From Gamarada debralockiae (Eukaryota > Ascomycota > Leotiomycetes > Helotiales > Hyphodiscaceae): 64,000 nucleotides of DNA. Location: NCBI GenBank assembly GCA_002803225.1, contig NXFV01000330.1:38265-102264 (forward strand). Direction: 5' to 3'. Every line of letters begins with the position of its first letter. Within the stretch, counting starts at the first letter, position 1. Made by a program: the position numbers and the translations under genes. Below, in pieces: positions 12,329-24,157 of the stretch. Below the pieces are notes generated by a model that was given only the letters and a program-made list of their open reading frames with translations, was not told where the DNA came from and ran no database searches.

Positions 12329-15121
12329 ATGTCGATGCGTATCAACAGTCTCTTCGAGCACGACGCCTCTATGAAGCGCCAGGCTGAAGAAGCGGAGAAT
12401 CAGAATATGGCGAGCTCGATGTTTGAGAGCTCAGCGCCTGAAGCTCAACAGGAACAATCGTCGTCGTCGACGACGCAGAATAAAACGAATTCCAATTCTG
12501 GGCCAAGCTCGTCGAAGTCGGCGACGAGACATAGAGCGAGTATTGCGTGTGCTTCTTGCAGAGATCGTAGGATTCGGGTGAGTCGAGAGATTTCGGGTGT
12601 TTGGTGAGATATTGGCTGATGAACGGCATGTAGTGCGTTGTCCCCGCTGGGGAGCGAGATTGTACTCAGTGTAAACGCTCGAAGACGGAATGCATTATCA
12701 GAAATGATGATGAGAGAAGACGGTTAGTAACCCCGCTTCCACTTTTGGAGCATGTTTCTAATATTGCAGGCCAATCTCCAAGGCATACATGTCATCCCTC
12801 GCCGACAGGGTTGCAATGCTCGAGGGAATGCTCTCAGAAGCTGGAAAAGACATACCTCCAGCAAACTACCCCCCAAAAACACGCGGCGAAGCGCCAGTAC
12901 CTCCAAACGCTGTCGAATCGAACAATACGCGATCTTCTCAACATCAGAAAAGCACAACGCCCCGAAGTATGCCAGACGAGTCAACAGATGGAGACAACGG
13001 ATACCAGAATGATAATCTATCGAGCAGTATTACCGAGACGCATCCGCCGCCCAGAATACAAGCTTCAAGAAAAGAGGGCTTGGTTCACATGCTACTTTCC
13101 ACTCGAGGGCATCTGAGTTTTGATCAACTCAGCGGACGTCTCCGATTCTTCGGCCCAACAGCAAACAGCCACATCTACGCGGACAACATCGGAACTGCCG
13201 ATCTTCGCGAATCACCAGAACAAGTACGACGAACTGAACGCATAATCCGTTCTCTCAGCATCGAAACACACGATTATCTCATGGATTTATTCTGGGATTA
13301 CTACAACAGCGTTTTGCATATCGTGCATAAGGAGGCGTTTAATGAAGATATGCAGAATTCGAATAATAAATATTATTCGGGGTTTCTGCATATTAGTATA
13401 TTGGCGATGGGGTATAGGTTTGCGGATCTGGAGAGGGACGATATGAAGATGATTACGGTGGGGAATAGAGAGTGTACGTTGCATAGAGAGGCGAAGTATA
13501 TGCTTGATATAGAGTTGGAGAGGCCAGGTGGCATTCCGTCTGTGCAGGCGTTCTTGTTGTTAGGAGACTTGGAATGTGGTGTTGGAAGGGATAATACGGG
13601 GTGGATGTATGCTGGTGAGTTTATTGAAGTCTTTTTGAGTGATCGGAGCTGACCTGTGGCTAGGGATGGCCAATAGACTATGCTTCGATATTGGACTACA
13701 CCTCGATTGTCAAAATAATGGGTTGCCAGAGAAGGAGATTCAAATTCGGCATATGACTCTCTTCGCATGTGTGATTTACGACAAGTGAGTATTTAAGTGT
13801 CTCTGGCTAAATATTTACTGACCGTTGTAGGTACTGGGCTCTTTTTCTCGGAAGACCGACAGGCATCAAAAGCTCCGATCTTGAGATGTACCGACTCTCA
13901 AAACAATTCGCCTGTCTCTCGGCCTGTAAACCAGCAGGAGTCCAAAAGAGTCTCGAAACCCAGATCTACGAAGAACTCCTCGACTTGATGGAACTAGCTG
14001 GCAAAATCGCAGAAATCAGAGATTCAGGCGAACAAGCAACACAGGACGTGGACAAAGTCAACAGCGCTTACTTATATGTCATGAATCTCGATCGCCAACT
14101 TCAGACCTGGTATCGACGACTCCCCGAAAACTTGACCTGGAAGCCAGAGAACATCCAAACAGCGCCTTTCTCGTTCTTTCTGTTACATCAACAATATCAT
14201 TGTAGTTTGATACTGCTTCATCGACCTTGGGCCAAGTACGAGGATCCCACGCCCCCTTCATCAGATGACGGAAACGATGATGAAAACTTCATGAACGTGG
14301 ATGACAACCACTCCTTCATGTCCCGCTCGATCTGTACTCGCCAAGCTATCCGCGTAGCGCGCATCTTCTGGCATCACAGACAGCGTTTCGACACGAGGCG
14401 GATCTTCGTCACTGGTATCCAACACGCTGGTACTGCAGCCACTGCACTCGTTGCAGCGCTGGCATTCATCAAGAATGTCAATGATCGCAAGAACAACATG
14501 CAGTATCTTGAATGCTTAGCGAGCGCATTGCAGGATATGAGCTATACATATCAACCTGCGGCTTCTATGTCCTCGATCTTGCAGGCTGTGATGCTGGAGC
14601 TTCAGAATGCAAGCCCAAAGACTCCACCCCCTGACATGCGCTATTTCCGCGGAGAAAACATCACGATCCCTGCGCGCCGTGAGTCTTCCTCCAATGACAC
14701 AGAGGAGCAGCACATTTTGAAGAAACGCCAACTCTCGAAATCCACTTCTCTTTCTACCAACTTCTCCGCCTCAACTGTGACGACAGACTTCGCCAAAACT
14801 CCTTCAAGCGGGACAGGAATGGGCGGGATAGGAGTTATGTTAAATGGAACAGGGGAGACGGAGATAGAGAGGAGGGATGGCTATGTCATGGTCACGCCGC
14901 GGAGTGAGAGGGCGGCGTGGCCGACGCTGAATAGTGACTTGAATGCGTTGGATTATCCGATGACTTTTACGGGGATGGGGTTTAATGGGCCGTGGATGGG
15001 ATTGGGGACTGAGGGGATGAGTCCTTTTAATGGGATTTCCGGGGTTGGGGAAGTGGGAACTGGTGGGCAGGGACAAGAGAGTGGCGGGAAGAACCAGGAG
15101 TTGGATTTCTTTTCTTTTTGA
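12329..15121 (+). CDS. Zn2Cys6 fungal transcription factor 1
   Basis: Nuclear binuclear-zinc-cluster activator of about 860 residues. Introns are 12578-12633, 12723-12769, 13615-13663 and 13785-13830. The first intron splits the zinc cluster; after splicing the pattern is CASCRDRRIRC followed by CTQCKRSKTEC, with all six cysteines. A short coiled linker starting SSLADRVAMLEGML follows, then a fungal-specific transcription factor domain (FWDYYNSVLHIVHKEAF, then the GRDNTGWMYAGMANRLC region). The C-terminal 150 residues are rich in Ser, Thr and Gly and may be an activation region. Its position inside the left wing makes it the natural candidate regulator of the surrounding enzymes; this is inference. 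Confidence 0.93.
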
Positions 15122-15982
15122 TCGGTGTTATTGATGTTTTGGTGTTTGGATTCGAGTTTGAGACTGGAATTTGGAGTGATCAAATTGTTGGGTTAAGACG
15201 TTTGGCTTGGAGTTTGCTTCTTTCGGCTGGTTGGACGGATGGCGCCACTGGGAGTTCGAAGTAGGACTTCGCGGCGTCCATCTCACAAAATTGTCTACTT
15301 CCAATGAGCGTTTATTGTCACTCTATCGATGAAAATGGAATTTTTTAGCGCAGAACACCTTTGCCCATGGTACCTCAGGATGTCTATTACCTCCCCGCAT
15401 ATCTTCAAGGTTGCTTTTCCACCTCTCATTTCGTTGTTGGAAATATTACTGTTGATTCGGCACTTCAATGAGGTGCCTCGGATCACCAGAATGGTATCAT
15501 TATGCTTTATAATACTTCAGTTCTCGTTTCCCACTTGACGTCAGGGTTTGATGTTGTAGATCAATAGGATTTGAGTCAAATACGAGTCGAGGTTAGCTGG
15601 CGCAGATCCGACATAGTCACCTCACCAGGGGGCGACAAGATAATCGGGACACTCGAAAATTATAACCCTTATTTAACTTTTTAACCCAACATAATGTAAA
15701 ATTTTTGAACCCATAGGGTTATTCATTGAAACTTTCTCTATACGGATATCTATTTTATTTTTATTTTATTGTTGTAGCTGATAGAGAAAATCGGGGCGCA
15801 TTATTCGAGTGTCCCGATTATCTTGTCACCCCCTGATGCCTGGCTTGCCAGCATTTGTCAGCCGAATCTCATGGTCCCCACTTACATATTCCAACAGACA
15901 TGATAAGTAGCTTGCTTTCGATCTCTTCCCAATAATTCCAATTTTCTCAACTCAATCACCAACACTTTTAAACCTTCCAACA
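15122..15982. other. Intergenic, upstream of aldo-keto reductase, carries a MITE-like element
   Basis: No gene. The main content is the inverted-repeat element at 15626-15836. The remaining 146 bp before the AKR start should hold its promoter. Confidence 0.5.
15626..15836. mobile_element. MITE-like element with 32-bp terminal inverted repeats
   Basis: A 211-bp AT-rich segment is bounded by inverted repeats at 15626-15657 and 15805-15836. They agree in 31 of 32 positions (one C/T difference at position 8 from the outer ends) and begin CAGGGGG. The interior has no coding capacity. This is the structure of a non-autonomous DNA transposon. A CAGGG terminus is reminiscent of hAT elements, but I see no 8-bp target duplication or TA dinucleotide duplication in the flanks, so the superfamily is undecided. 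It lies directly upstream of the aldo-keto reductase promoter. Confidence 0.75.
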
Positions 15983-17024
15983 ATGGTTAACTCTAGTATC
16001 AAGATCGTATTTGGAGGCGCACTATTCGGTACCGTTTCCGACTTCTCTACGCCGGAGAAAGTTGAGGAGGTGCTGAAAGTACTTGCGAAAGAAGGTATTA
16101 AGGTCATTGACACAGCTCGGGTGTACGGTAATAGCGAGGAATTGCTTGGACAAACCGATGCCGCCTCTCGCTTTGTAATTGATACTAAGTATCCTGGGGG
16201 CCTGGTCCCAGGTGAAGCAACAAAAGAAATCATCATTGCAAGTGGTCAAGAGAGTTTGAAGAAACTTAAGACTGATAGTGTAAGTAATTCCAAGCCATTT
16301 TGAGTGAATGCGCAGTTGCTAACTCCTAAAATCACAGGTTGATATCTTCTACATCCACGCCCCAGATCGCAAAAACCCACTTGAACCAATTCTCGCTGGC
16401 ATCAATGACCTTTACAAGTCAGGTGCGTTCAAACGCTTTGGCCTCTCCAACTTTCGCGCCGACGAGGTCGAAGACGTGATTCGCATCGCCAAGCAAAACA
16501 ACTACATCCTTCCCTCAGTCTACCAAGGAAACTACTCGGCAGTCGCTCGCCTAGCAGAAACAGAGCTCTTCCCCACCCTTCGCAAATACAATATCGCTTT
16601 CTATGCCTACAGTCCTATTGCCGGGGGTTTCTTGACAAAGACCCCGTCGCAGTTGATTGAGGGCGGAAAGGGGCGTTGGGATCCGAGTACCTTTCTTGGG
16701 CAGCTCTATAATGCGCTGTATACGAAACCTGGGATGTTGAAGGCGTTAGAGATGTGGGGTGAGATTGCGAAGGAGACTGGAGTTACGAAGGCGGAGTTGG
16801 CGTATCGATGGGTCGCGTATAACTCGCATTTGCAAGGGGAACTTGGCGATGCTATTATTATTGGAGCAAAATCTATCGATCAGTTGCAGGAGACGCTTGT
16901 AGGGCTTAGGAATGGCCCTTTGAGTGCGGAAGTGGCGGAGAGGATTGAGGAGGTTTGGAAAATTGTTGAGCATGAGTCGCCACTGGACAACTATAACAAC
17001 TATATCTCTCTTCAACAAAAGTAG
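15983..17024 (+). CDS. Aldo-keto reductase, AKR7 (aflatoxin aldehyde reductase)-like
   Basis: NADPH-dependent (alpha/beta)8-barrel reductase of aldehydes and dicarbonyls, about 327 residues. One intron at 16280-16337. The catalytic tetrad is visible: Asp and Tyr in IDTARVYG, Lys in DTKYPGG and His in YIHAPD. The later YSPIAGGFLTK and YRWVAYNS stretches and the C-terminal IIIGAKSIDQLQ are typical of the AKR7/aflatoxin aldehyde reductase branch. It ends 55 bp from the stop of the convergent ALDH. It could interconvert an aldehyde intermediate with its alcohol or serve in aldehyde detoxification. Confidence 0.92.
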
Positions 17025-17079
17025 GAATCGGTGCTGTGAAGGGGCATAGGCGAGAATATAAGAGATCTTTACTATAACT

Positions 17080-18601
17080 CTAATAAGTCATGTTAATCAT
17101 GATCGTCTTCGGATCCGTAAATGCTCTCAACGCAGCACTTCCACATTCCCTTCCAAGACCACTCTCTTTCGTCCCTCCAAATGGAGTCTGCATCATCATC
17201 AAACTCACACAGTTAATTCCAACCATCCCACTATCAAAATCGCTCGCCACCCTCAAAGCCTTATTAATATCCTGCGTAAACACACCGGCCATCAATCCGA
17301 AATTCGTGGCATTGGACTTCTCCATGATCTCCTCCTCGGTCTTGAAACTATTCAGCACAGCCACAGGTCCGAAAATTTCTTGCGTGATGATCTCAGCGTC
17401 GGCTTGTACGTTCGTGAAGACTGTCGGCTCGATAAAGAAGCCTTTGTCGCCGACTCGTGAGCCGCCCGTGAGGAGGGTGCCTTGCCCGTTCTTGCCCCTT
17501 TCGATGAAGCCTGATACGCGATCGAATTGAGCTTTGTCGATTAGAGGGCCCATGACCGTGGATTCTGCCTCGGGGTCACCAATCGTTTTCGCTTTCTCTT
17601 GGAGAGCTTTCTTGTAGCCTTCCACGAATTTGTCGTAGATGCCTTCTTGGACATAGACTCGAGTCGCTGCGAAGCAGACTTGGCCGGTATTGGTGGTAAT
17701 TGCGTTCGCGGTCCAAGTAATAGCATTCTCCAAGTTCGCATCATCGAAGACTACAGCTGGACTCTTGCCACCGAGTTCGAGAGTTACACGCTTGAGGTTG
17801 GACTTTGCGGCTGCTTCTTGGACGCGCTTCCCTGTGGCAATGGAGCCTGTGAAACTCACTTTGCGGATGCGCATGTGAGCTGAGATGAGCGCGCCGGTGA
17901 GACCATCTCCAGACAAGACTTGGAAGACTCCTGGAGGGAAACCAGCTTCAACGATGAGAGGCCCAAGAGCAAGCGATGCGAAGGGCGTCTTCTCAGACGG
18001 TTTGAGAATGAAGCAATTCCCCGTGGCAAGAGCCGGCGCAGTCTTCAACCCCGCCGTACCAAGCGGACCATTCCAAGGCACAATGCCAGCTGTCACACCA
18101 AGTGGTTCGTTCCTCACAATCTTCAAAAAACCATCCTCTTGGGGGAAGGATTCTCCAGCGAACTTATCAATCCACCCAGCGTTGTATTTGAAGGCTTCAG
18201 CAGCGAGACCGGTCTCGAACATCCCGAAACTTCCATATGGAGCTCCGAGTGTGATTCTTGATAACTCAGCGAGTGCTACGCCGTGTTTCTCAATCAAGGA
18301 GGCGAATTTGAGCATTATGTCTCGGCGGGCGTTGGGGGCCATTTTCTTCCATGCTGGGAAGGCTTTCTCGGCTGCGAGAACGGCAGCATCGACGTCTGCT
18401 TCACCGGCGAGGTCGACATCGTTGGCTACTAGGGAGCCATCTTTGGGGTTGAAGAGCTCCAATTTCTTGGGGTTCTTGGATGCAACATACTTTGAAATTT
18501 ATCAGTTTACATGCGCCAATATTTCGGGGAGGGACGAAACTCACCTCATTGTTGATGAAGAGGTTCTTAGGAAGGTTCGATTTGCTGAAATTGAAAGCCA
18601 T
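17080..18601 (-). CDS. NAD(P)-dependent aldehyde dehydrogenase
   Basis: Oxidises an aldehyde to a carboxylic acid. Two exons, 18601-18545 and 18489-17080, give 488 residues, normal for the family. I chose the ATG at 18601 over an in-frame ATG nine codons upstream because it starts the conserved MAFNF segment. The general base Glu lies in VTLELGGKSP and the catalytic Cys in NTGQVCFAATRV. The PWNGP and GSIATGKRV cofactor-binding stretches and the C-terminal TPFGGTKESGLGRE are intact. It is convergent with the AKR and divergent from the zinc ADH, so AKR, ALDH and ADH form a compact redox block able to take an alcohol to an acid. Confidence 0.94.
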
Positions 18602-19231
18602 TTTTGGGGATATAGAAATAAAGAGCAAGAGATTCAGAAGATGATTTCAGAATGCCACTTAGCAGGCACGTAAAGAACTTTCAGTTTCGGCAGCTTGGTC
18701 CTGACGCGCTGCATCGAACTTCAGCGCCATGACACAACACTGATCATCACCTCGGATATAATTCCGTTCTCCGCATCGCATGTCGTGAGGCGTTTGGAGA
18801 CACGGCTGAGATGGCCCGCATCTCGATTCGAGATGCAGCCAAGTGGACTGACTCATGAAGGAGTCGTGTTGTGGGTGATGTTGAATCAAGGAGAGCGGGG
18901 TAAAATGGGGGAAGGTTAGCCGGAATTATTAGCGTCCAAGTGGCGTATCCAATCGCTGGGCAGCCTGGATCTTACTGCTATTTCCTCCGAACGTCCAGCG
19001 CCCTAGCTCATCACCACGACCCTGCTTGGCACTCTGGCCACGGCAGCAATGCGGATCTCTTCGACGCTCCGGATGGAGGCACGCCGTATTGATGGCGGGG
19101 CCCCACAATGCCTGGAGAGCCGCAAGAGGGTTGATTTCAGTCTTGAGTGTGAACGCGCCCCTTACGCAGTAGATGCATCAAACGATTCTTGAAATCCAAT
19201 CCATTGTTAGAGCAATAGGATCCCAGCCAAG
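18602..19231. promoter_or_regulatory. Divergent promoter, ALDH / alcohol dehydrogenase
   Basis: A 630-bp gap between head-to-head start codons, with no gene. A CGG-N8-CCG inverted triplet occurs near 18753-18766. Significance is not established. Confidence 0.3.
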
Positions 19232-20353
19232 ATGATGAAAGCAGCGCAGTGGGATCCGGTAACTATCTCAAAACTTCGCAACTGTAGAAAGCATGCTGAC
19301 GGGTATCGCAGGCGCAGAAGAAGATGGTTGTGAACGAAGTCCCAATACCCGAACCGGGCGAGAATCAGTTTCTCGTGAAGATGGCCTCCGCGTCCCTGTG
19401 CCATTCCGATATAATGGCAATCGAAGCTCCGCGTACCGAACCAGTCACTCTCGGCCATGAAGGAGTTGGTTACGTTACCAATAAGATACATCCAAGCGCG
19501 GTTGGAAAGGGATTTAAAGAGGGCGATGCTGTTGGATTCCTATATATTGTCGGATGCTGTTTTGAATGCGACGGGTGTCAGATTCACAATCTCTCATGCT
19601 CGAGTGGAAAGCAGCTCCTTCAAGGGTTTTCGACGGATGGGTTCTTTGCGGAATATGCGGTAGTGGATTACCACAATGCTATCATTCTGCCCAGCAGTCT
19701 GGATATCAAGACCGCTGCTCCCATTTTTTGCGCTGGGATCACTGGTAAGAATCATTTCGATTTTGTAAGGAAATTTGCTGAGTATTGCAGCTTTCCACTC
19801 CGTCGACTCTTCCGAGCTCAAGCCCGGAGACTGGCTTGGAGTTATCGGTTGTGGTGGCTTAGGGCAGCTTGCAACGCAATACGCCAAAGCGATGGGCTGC
19901 CATGTAGTGGGCATCGACATCAACGATGATATCCTCGCACAATGCAAAGCACAAGGTGCCGACGCCGTTTTCAACTCGATGACCAACAAAGACTATGTCG
20001 AAGAGTTACTCAAGCTCACAGGAGGCGGTGTGAAAGCCGCCGCAGTGTTCAGCAATGCTGATGCAGCTTATGCCGGCGCTCCGCAGATCATCAAACTTGG
20101 AGGCGTGCTGATGGTTGTTGGTCTACCCCACAACCCGTTGAAGATTTCAAGCATGGATCTTGCGCTTGGAAAGTACAAAGTCAAGTCTGAGAGTACGAGT
20201 ATTCCGCAACGAATGGGGAAGGCGGTAGAGTTCACTGCGAAGCACAATATCCATCCTGAAGTCGACTTGAGGAATAGTTTGGATGAGGTGCAGAATATGG
20301 TTACGGCGATGCAGAGCGGACAGAACATCAAGAGAATGGCTGTTGTATTTTGA
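19232..20353 (+). CDS. Zinc-dependent alcohol dehydrogenase
   Basis: Medium-chain dehydrogenase of about 340 residues, interconverting alcohol and aldehyde or ketone with NAD(P). Exons are 19232-19258, 19312-19744 and 19791-20353; the tiny first exon encodes MMKAAQWDP. Catalytic zinc ligands are seen in SLCHSD and GHEGVG. A structural-zinc cysteine cluster follows (CCFECDGCQIHNLSC). The Rossmann loop is GCGGLG. It resembles AdhP-type fungal ADHs. The second ATG, three bases downstream, is an equally possible start. Head-to-head with the ALDH, which suggests the two act in sequence. Confidence 0.93.
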
Positions 20354-20422
20354 ATCCTATCTAGCCACAGAATTTCAACATCATCATTCAACACCCCACT
20401 CAAGTGGTATGAACGATTCAGT

Positions 20423-20735
20423 CTAAGCTCCGAGCCACCCCTCCATCCTGCACGCCATATTCCATAATGCATTCACAGTCCCCAAAACATCCTTCCCACC
20501 CTCACCCACCCCTCCACCACCTTCCCAAACACCAGATTCTCCTCACCAACAAACACATTAATTGGCATCGCCATAAAATACGCCCAATCCGGACTTATGG
20601 CTTTCGTATACTCATCGCTACTATAAAACTTCATCCAATCCTCCCAGCCTTGACCCAAATCTCAGAGCAGCCATCAAATTCCAACATCTTGATTCTTGCC
20701 AACTCCTTTGCTCTCTTTCTGAATTCGGGCTTTTT
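20423..20735 (-). pseudogene. Decayed fragment resembling a dimeric alpha/beta-barrel (EthD-like) protein
   Basis: Reading the minus strand, three frames carry consecutive pieces of one protein-like sequence: an AKELARIKMLEFDGCSEIWVK piece from about 20735, then GWEDWMKFYSSDEYTKAI and FMAMPINVFVGEENLVFGK, then GGVGEGGKDVLGTVNAL to a stop at 20423. Joining needs two frameshifts and I find no intron to explain them. The style recalls C-terminal halves of fungal EthD-like proteins, but the N-terminal half is not found. Family assignment is from memory of sequence style and is weak. Another EthD-like gene lies nearby at 22922-23660. Confidence 0.35.
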
Positions 20736-21169
20736 TTCTACCTAGGTACATTATTGTTGTTAGGTTGGAGATTGAATATGGGCGGGATGAGAAGGATAGG
20801 GGAGCGTCACTTAGACATAACACTGGATTTTACAAGCTCCGAAGCCTTTTGCAGCCGCAGTGAGGTCGGCGTGGACTGTTTGGCCAGTGGCCGTATAATT
20901 GCTAGTAAGATACTTTGGGAGTTTGTTGAAGTAGAAGGTGAGTTTTGTGCAGGGTTGGTTGTTGGGCTTTGCGTCGTAGGTCAGTTGGAGGCGGGCAGAT
21001 TTGTGCTCGATTTTCTTGAGTGTCATTTTGAGCGGCAATGCTAACTTAGGAGAGAAGCCTTCGGATTCAAGTTGCAATTGCTGCTATTACATTTGCTCTG
21101 CCGCTCTCTTCAAACAATGTATATTTACTCCCATCTGATTGGAAAGACTTTATTGGGGTATGAAGGTGG
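20736..21169. other. Intergenic
   Basis: No gene recognised. A minus-strand frame of 88 codons at 20811-21077 has no family resemblance I can name. The 5' part of the MFS pseudogene may extend into the end of this gap in unreadable form. Confidence 0.4.
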
Positions 21170-22816
21170 GTCGATATGTGACTGACGTTGGAGAGAATTG
21201 GCGATTCATTTACTACGAAGGTACGCACTTCAAAAATTTGGGGAATAGGCTGCTTGCTAACCGATTTACCTAGGATTCGTCGCTGAGACAATTTCTTTGG
21301 TCTTCTTCTTCCTTCTCTACTAACCCCCCAACCCCACCACCAAAAAACCCAAAGGGAGTGCCTTTGAGAGAGGGGTGGCTGGTCTGATTATGTTGGAGCC
21401 CTGTTGGTCACTCCTGGCGTCGTTCTTATGCTTATCGGAATTATCTTTACTGTGAACCTCCCAGAACCCGCCCTGTCAATCTAAATTACCTGATTACTTT
21501 GACAGAGCTACAAGAAGCCCACTGACAGTCTGGTTCTGCTTCCCCTAATCCTTGGACTCGCTCTCCTTGTCATCTTCGGATTCTAGGAAACATTCTCAAA
21601 CACGAGATACAAGCTTTGTCGGCCTTACATCTGTAAGTTGAAGGTTTCAATAGTGAAAGCGACCTTCTGACATCCCTCAATTCGATCTCATGAGGGATAC
21701 GAATTTACTGACCCCTTTATTCTAGCATTCACTGGTAAGTCACACTCTCTTATAATGCGGGTAGGCGCTAACTTTCCCCACCTTAAAATGGTACCTTACA
21801 CTTTCCCATTATCGGTCTTAGATTTACTAATGCACATTTGTCAGTTTATTATGGCATTAATATCATTTACCCAACCATGATCAACGTCTTCTACATTATC
21901 CCCCACTACAAGTCGAAGCGAACAGCTGCTCTTGACACTCCCAGGAAACCTTGGGACTGGTGTGTAGTCTCTGAAAATATTCTTGAACTTCGTGGTTGAT
22001 CGTCTAAGGTCTTTGGTCCACGTTATTGATTTGCTTCGGTAATCTCATCGGATATTGGAAGCACACTCTAATGGTAAGTTTCATTGGCATGGTCTTCTGG
22101 GGAGGCATGATTGGACTTGTCACGCCTTACAACAGGGGATTTATGATAGCCTTTACTTTCCTGGAGCAGAGATTCTTTGATTGGGCACAATATGAATTAG
22201 TTGCGTTCAGTTAACTTGGTATATTGTCCCTCCCCTCCCTCGCTGAGTTAAAACAACTCACAATGATCCAGCCGTCAAAAAGTCGACCTTGGAAGAAGCG
22301 GAGGGTTTACAGGTGTTGGCAGATATGCACGAGGATCTCTTGTGCAAGCGATATATGTCTCTATTCTCTCCAATACCCAGAGCTCTCGCGCGGCCGCCAC
22401 CGTTCCAGCAGCTGCGATTACGCAGGATTGCCTTCGTCTTCTACCTCGCAACTTCTCGCGACGTATTCTCTAGGGACGGTAGTTCTTAAGATTCTCCCTG
22501 GAGTTATTCTAGAGATCCTTGCAGCTGCTGGTGATGCGTTCAAATGGAGTTATGCTCATGGACTAAAGTGAGTATGGCCCAGAAGATGAAGATCACGTGC
22601 TAATCTCTTCCCTCCTAGAATCACGACTATGGCTTCTCTTAGCTTTGGAGTAAGTGTTGCAATTTTAAAATTAACTGTTCATCTTTTAGCTAACGGGAGA
22701 TAGGGTATCGCCATCATCTGTTGCTTCTGTGCGAGAATATTGATGCCAAGATGAACAACAATATCGAAATCTGCTTAGAGAACGATGTCAATGCGGACAA
22801 GTGTAAGTTCCACTGA
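21170..22816 (+). pseudogene. Decayed TRI12-type MFS transporter
   Basis: Consecutive pieces of a 14-TM drug:H+ antiporter of the trichothecene-efflux (TRI12) type are readable in order: NWRFIYYEGFVAET (around 21206-21300), SDYVGALLVTPGVVLMLIG, VLLPLILGLALLVIFGF, EGYEFTDPFILAFT, VYYGINIIYPTMINVFYI, LLLTLPGNLGTG, LICFGNLIGYWKHTLM, IAFTFLEQRFFDWAQYE, QAIYVSILSNTQSSRAA, AAAGDAFKWSYAHGLK and IDAKMNNNIE, with a stop at 22814-22816. In-frame stops interrupt it at 21321 (TAA), 21584 (TAG where the family has Trp) and 22212 (TAA where the family has Gln), and there are several frameshifts (near 21905, 22270, 22425 and 22733). The two assignable nonsense changes are both compatible with CpA to TpA mutation, as left by RIP. 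It cannot be functional. An intact relative is at 56862-58794. Confidence 0.82.
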
Positions 22817-22921
22817 TCACTTATTTAGGGAGTGATCCTAGGATATTGGTATCCGATAGAGAACGGGTCATTTAATGTTCCCAGAATTCAATATTTTATT
22901 TTTACATTGCCTCCCAGAACA

Positions 22922-23660
22922 TCAAAACTTCGCCTTTACATCTCCCCAAGCTCCACTCAATTTATAAACACCAACTTCAGCACCGAGTAGAGCTCCCATA
23001 GTTTTCTTTGCCCAAGGTGTCTCTGCAGACTTATCTAAGTCCGCCTGTGGTAATGTCTCGCTATCAAACTCATGCAGCGCCAAGTAAGTGGTCGGCTTCT
23101 CTACCCTCAACGCAGTCTTTAATTTGTATCTCCTCGTCCTCACATAACCCGGACATGCCGCCAACGTCTCATAATGCTCCTCTTTATACCACGCATCAAG
23201 ATCTGCGTCCATGCCTGCCGCTGGAGTAAGACCTGCTGAGATCACTAATTTTGTTGGCCCTCCCCCTCTCGTCAGTTCCGCGTTCCCAAACCAAAAATTA
23301 AAGCGTACCTGGGTTTGCGCCCGGCTTCTCATACGAATGAATAAAGTCATAAAACCTCGAATCAAAATCCACAAAATCAAAACAGTTGTGGCTTGGTCCT
23401 GGGAAATAATCGCTCGTCAACGGAATACTGGCAAATTCCTTGCCCCCCAGCCAGTTGACGTCGGAAACCGGATATATAGCAAGATATGGACGGTCTGCTT
23501 TCGGGTCGATGCTTTTATATCGAAAGGCAGAATTGAAGCCACTGGTTGCGAGGATATCGGGGACGTGAACTTCGTTGTACCATTTGTTGAAATTCTCGTC
23601 AGTTGTAGAGCCGGGATGAGTGATTTTGGAGTTCACCCAAAGGATGCCGGGTTGTGCCAT
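22922..23660 (-). CDS. EthD-like dimeric alpha/beta-barrel protein
   Basis: Protein of 231 residues, exons 23660-23309 and 23265-22922 with a 43-nt intron. It has two similar halves: the first with NFNKWYNEVHVPDILATSGF and the second with DLDAWYKEEHYETLAACPGY, each the start of a ferredoxin-like half-barrel. Such tandem EthD/DABB proteins often occur next to oxygenases and in degradation clusters, acting as small accessory proteins, cyclases or ether/aromatic processing factors; few have known reactions. It is head-to-head with the PRISE-type reductase across a 497-bp promoter, suggesting joint control. No signal peptide or membrane segment is evident. Confidence 0.8.
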
Positions 23661-24157
23661 GATCTAGAATGGAATTGAGGGTTGAATTGAGAGAGAGAAG
23701 TTCCAATTTGATTGTTTGATTGAACTTTTCGAAGGGTTCCAAACCAGGAACTTTGCAGCGAGTCAGTCGAGCCAGTGTCATTACAGCCCTGAATAATTGT
23801 GGGTGAGCTGTATTTCCTTCCTTCGCGCTCGTTCCAGTCTTCCGTCTACGCTTCGCCTGTCGGTCGGAACATTAGCAAAATTGATTTTGCATTGCGGGAA
23901 ACGATATGCAGCGATGTAAAACTTAGGAAGGGGCGATAGTTGGGTATATAGCGGGGTAAATGTTAACCGAAGTCCCTGGGACCCAGACAGGGCGATTTGG
24001 CGGGCCGAGCTTTCGTACATCGAGCAAACGACGCCCAATCTGTTGGGTGACGATACTTTGGTGCTTACTGCAGCGAAGCTCAAAGTAAGTACCGTGACTT
24101 CTTGCAAATAATTATTGGTGACAGGAATATCTCGTTTCTTCGCCCAGGAACGCAATA
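23661..24157. promoter_or_regulatory. Divergent promoter, EthD-like / PRISE-type reductase
   Basis: A 497-bp gap between head-to-head start codons, no gene inside. It contains CGGGCCG near 24001-24007 and TCGGTCGG near 23858-23866. I see no shared long motif with the other divergent promoters. Confidence 0.3.

Noticed and set aside
22026..22571. Two plus-strand frames that look like small membrane proteins
   Set aside because: They are pieces of the decayed TRI12-type transporter.
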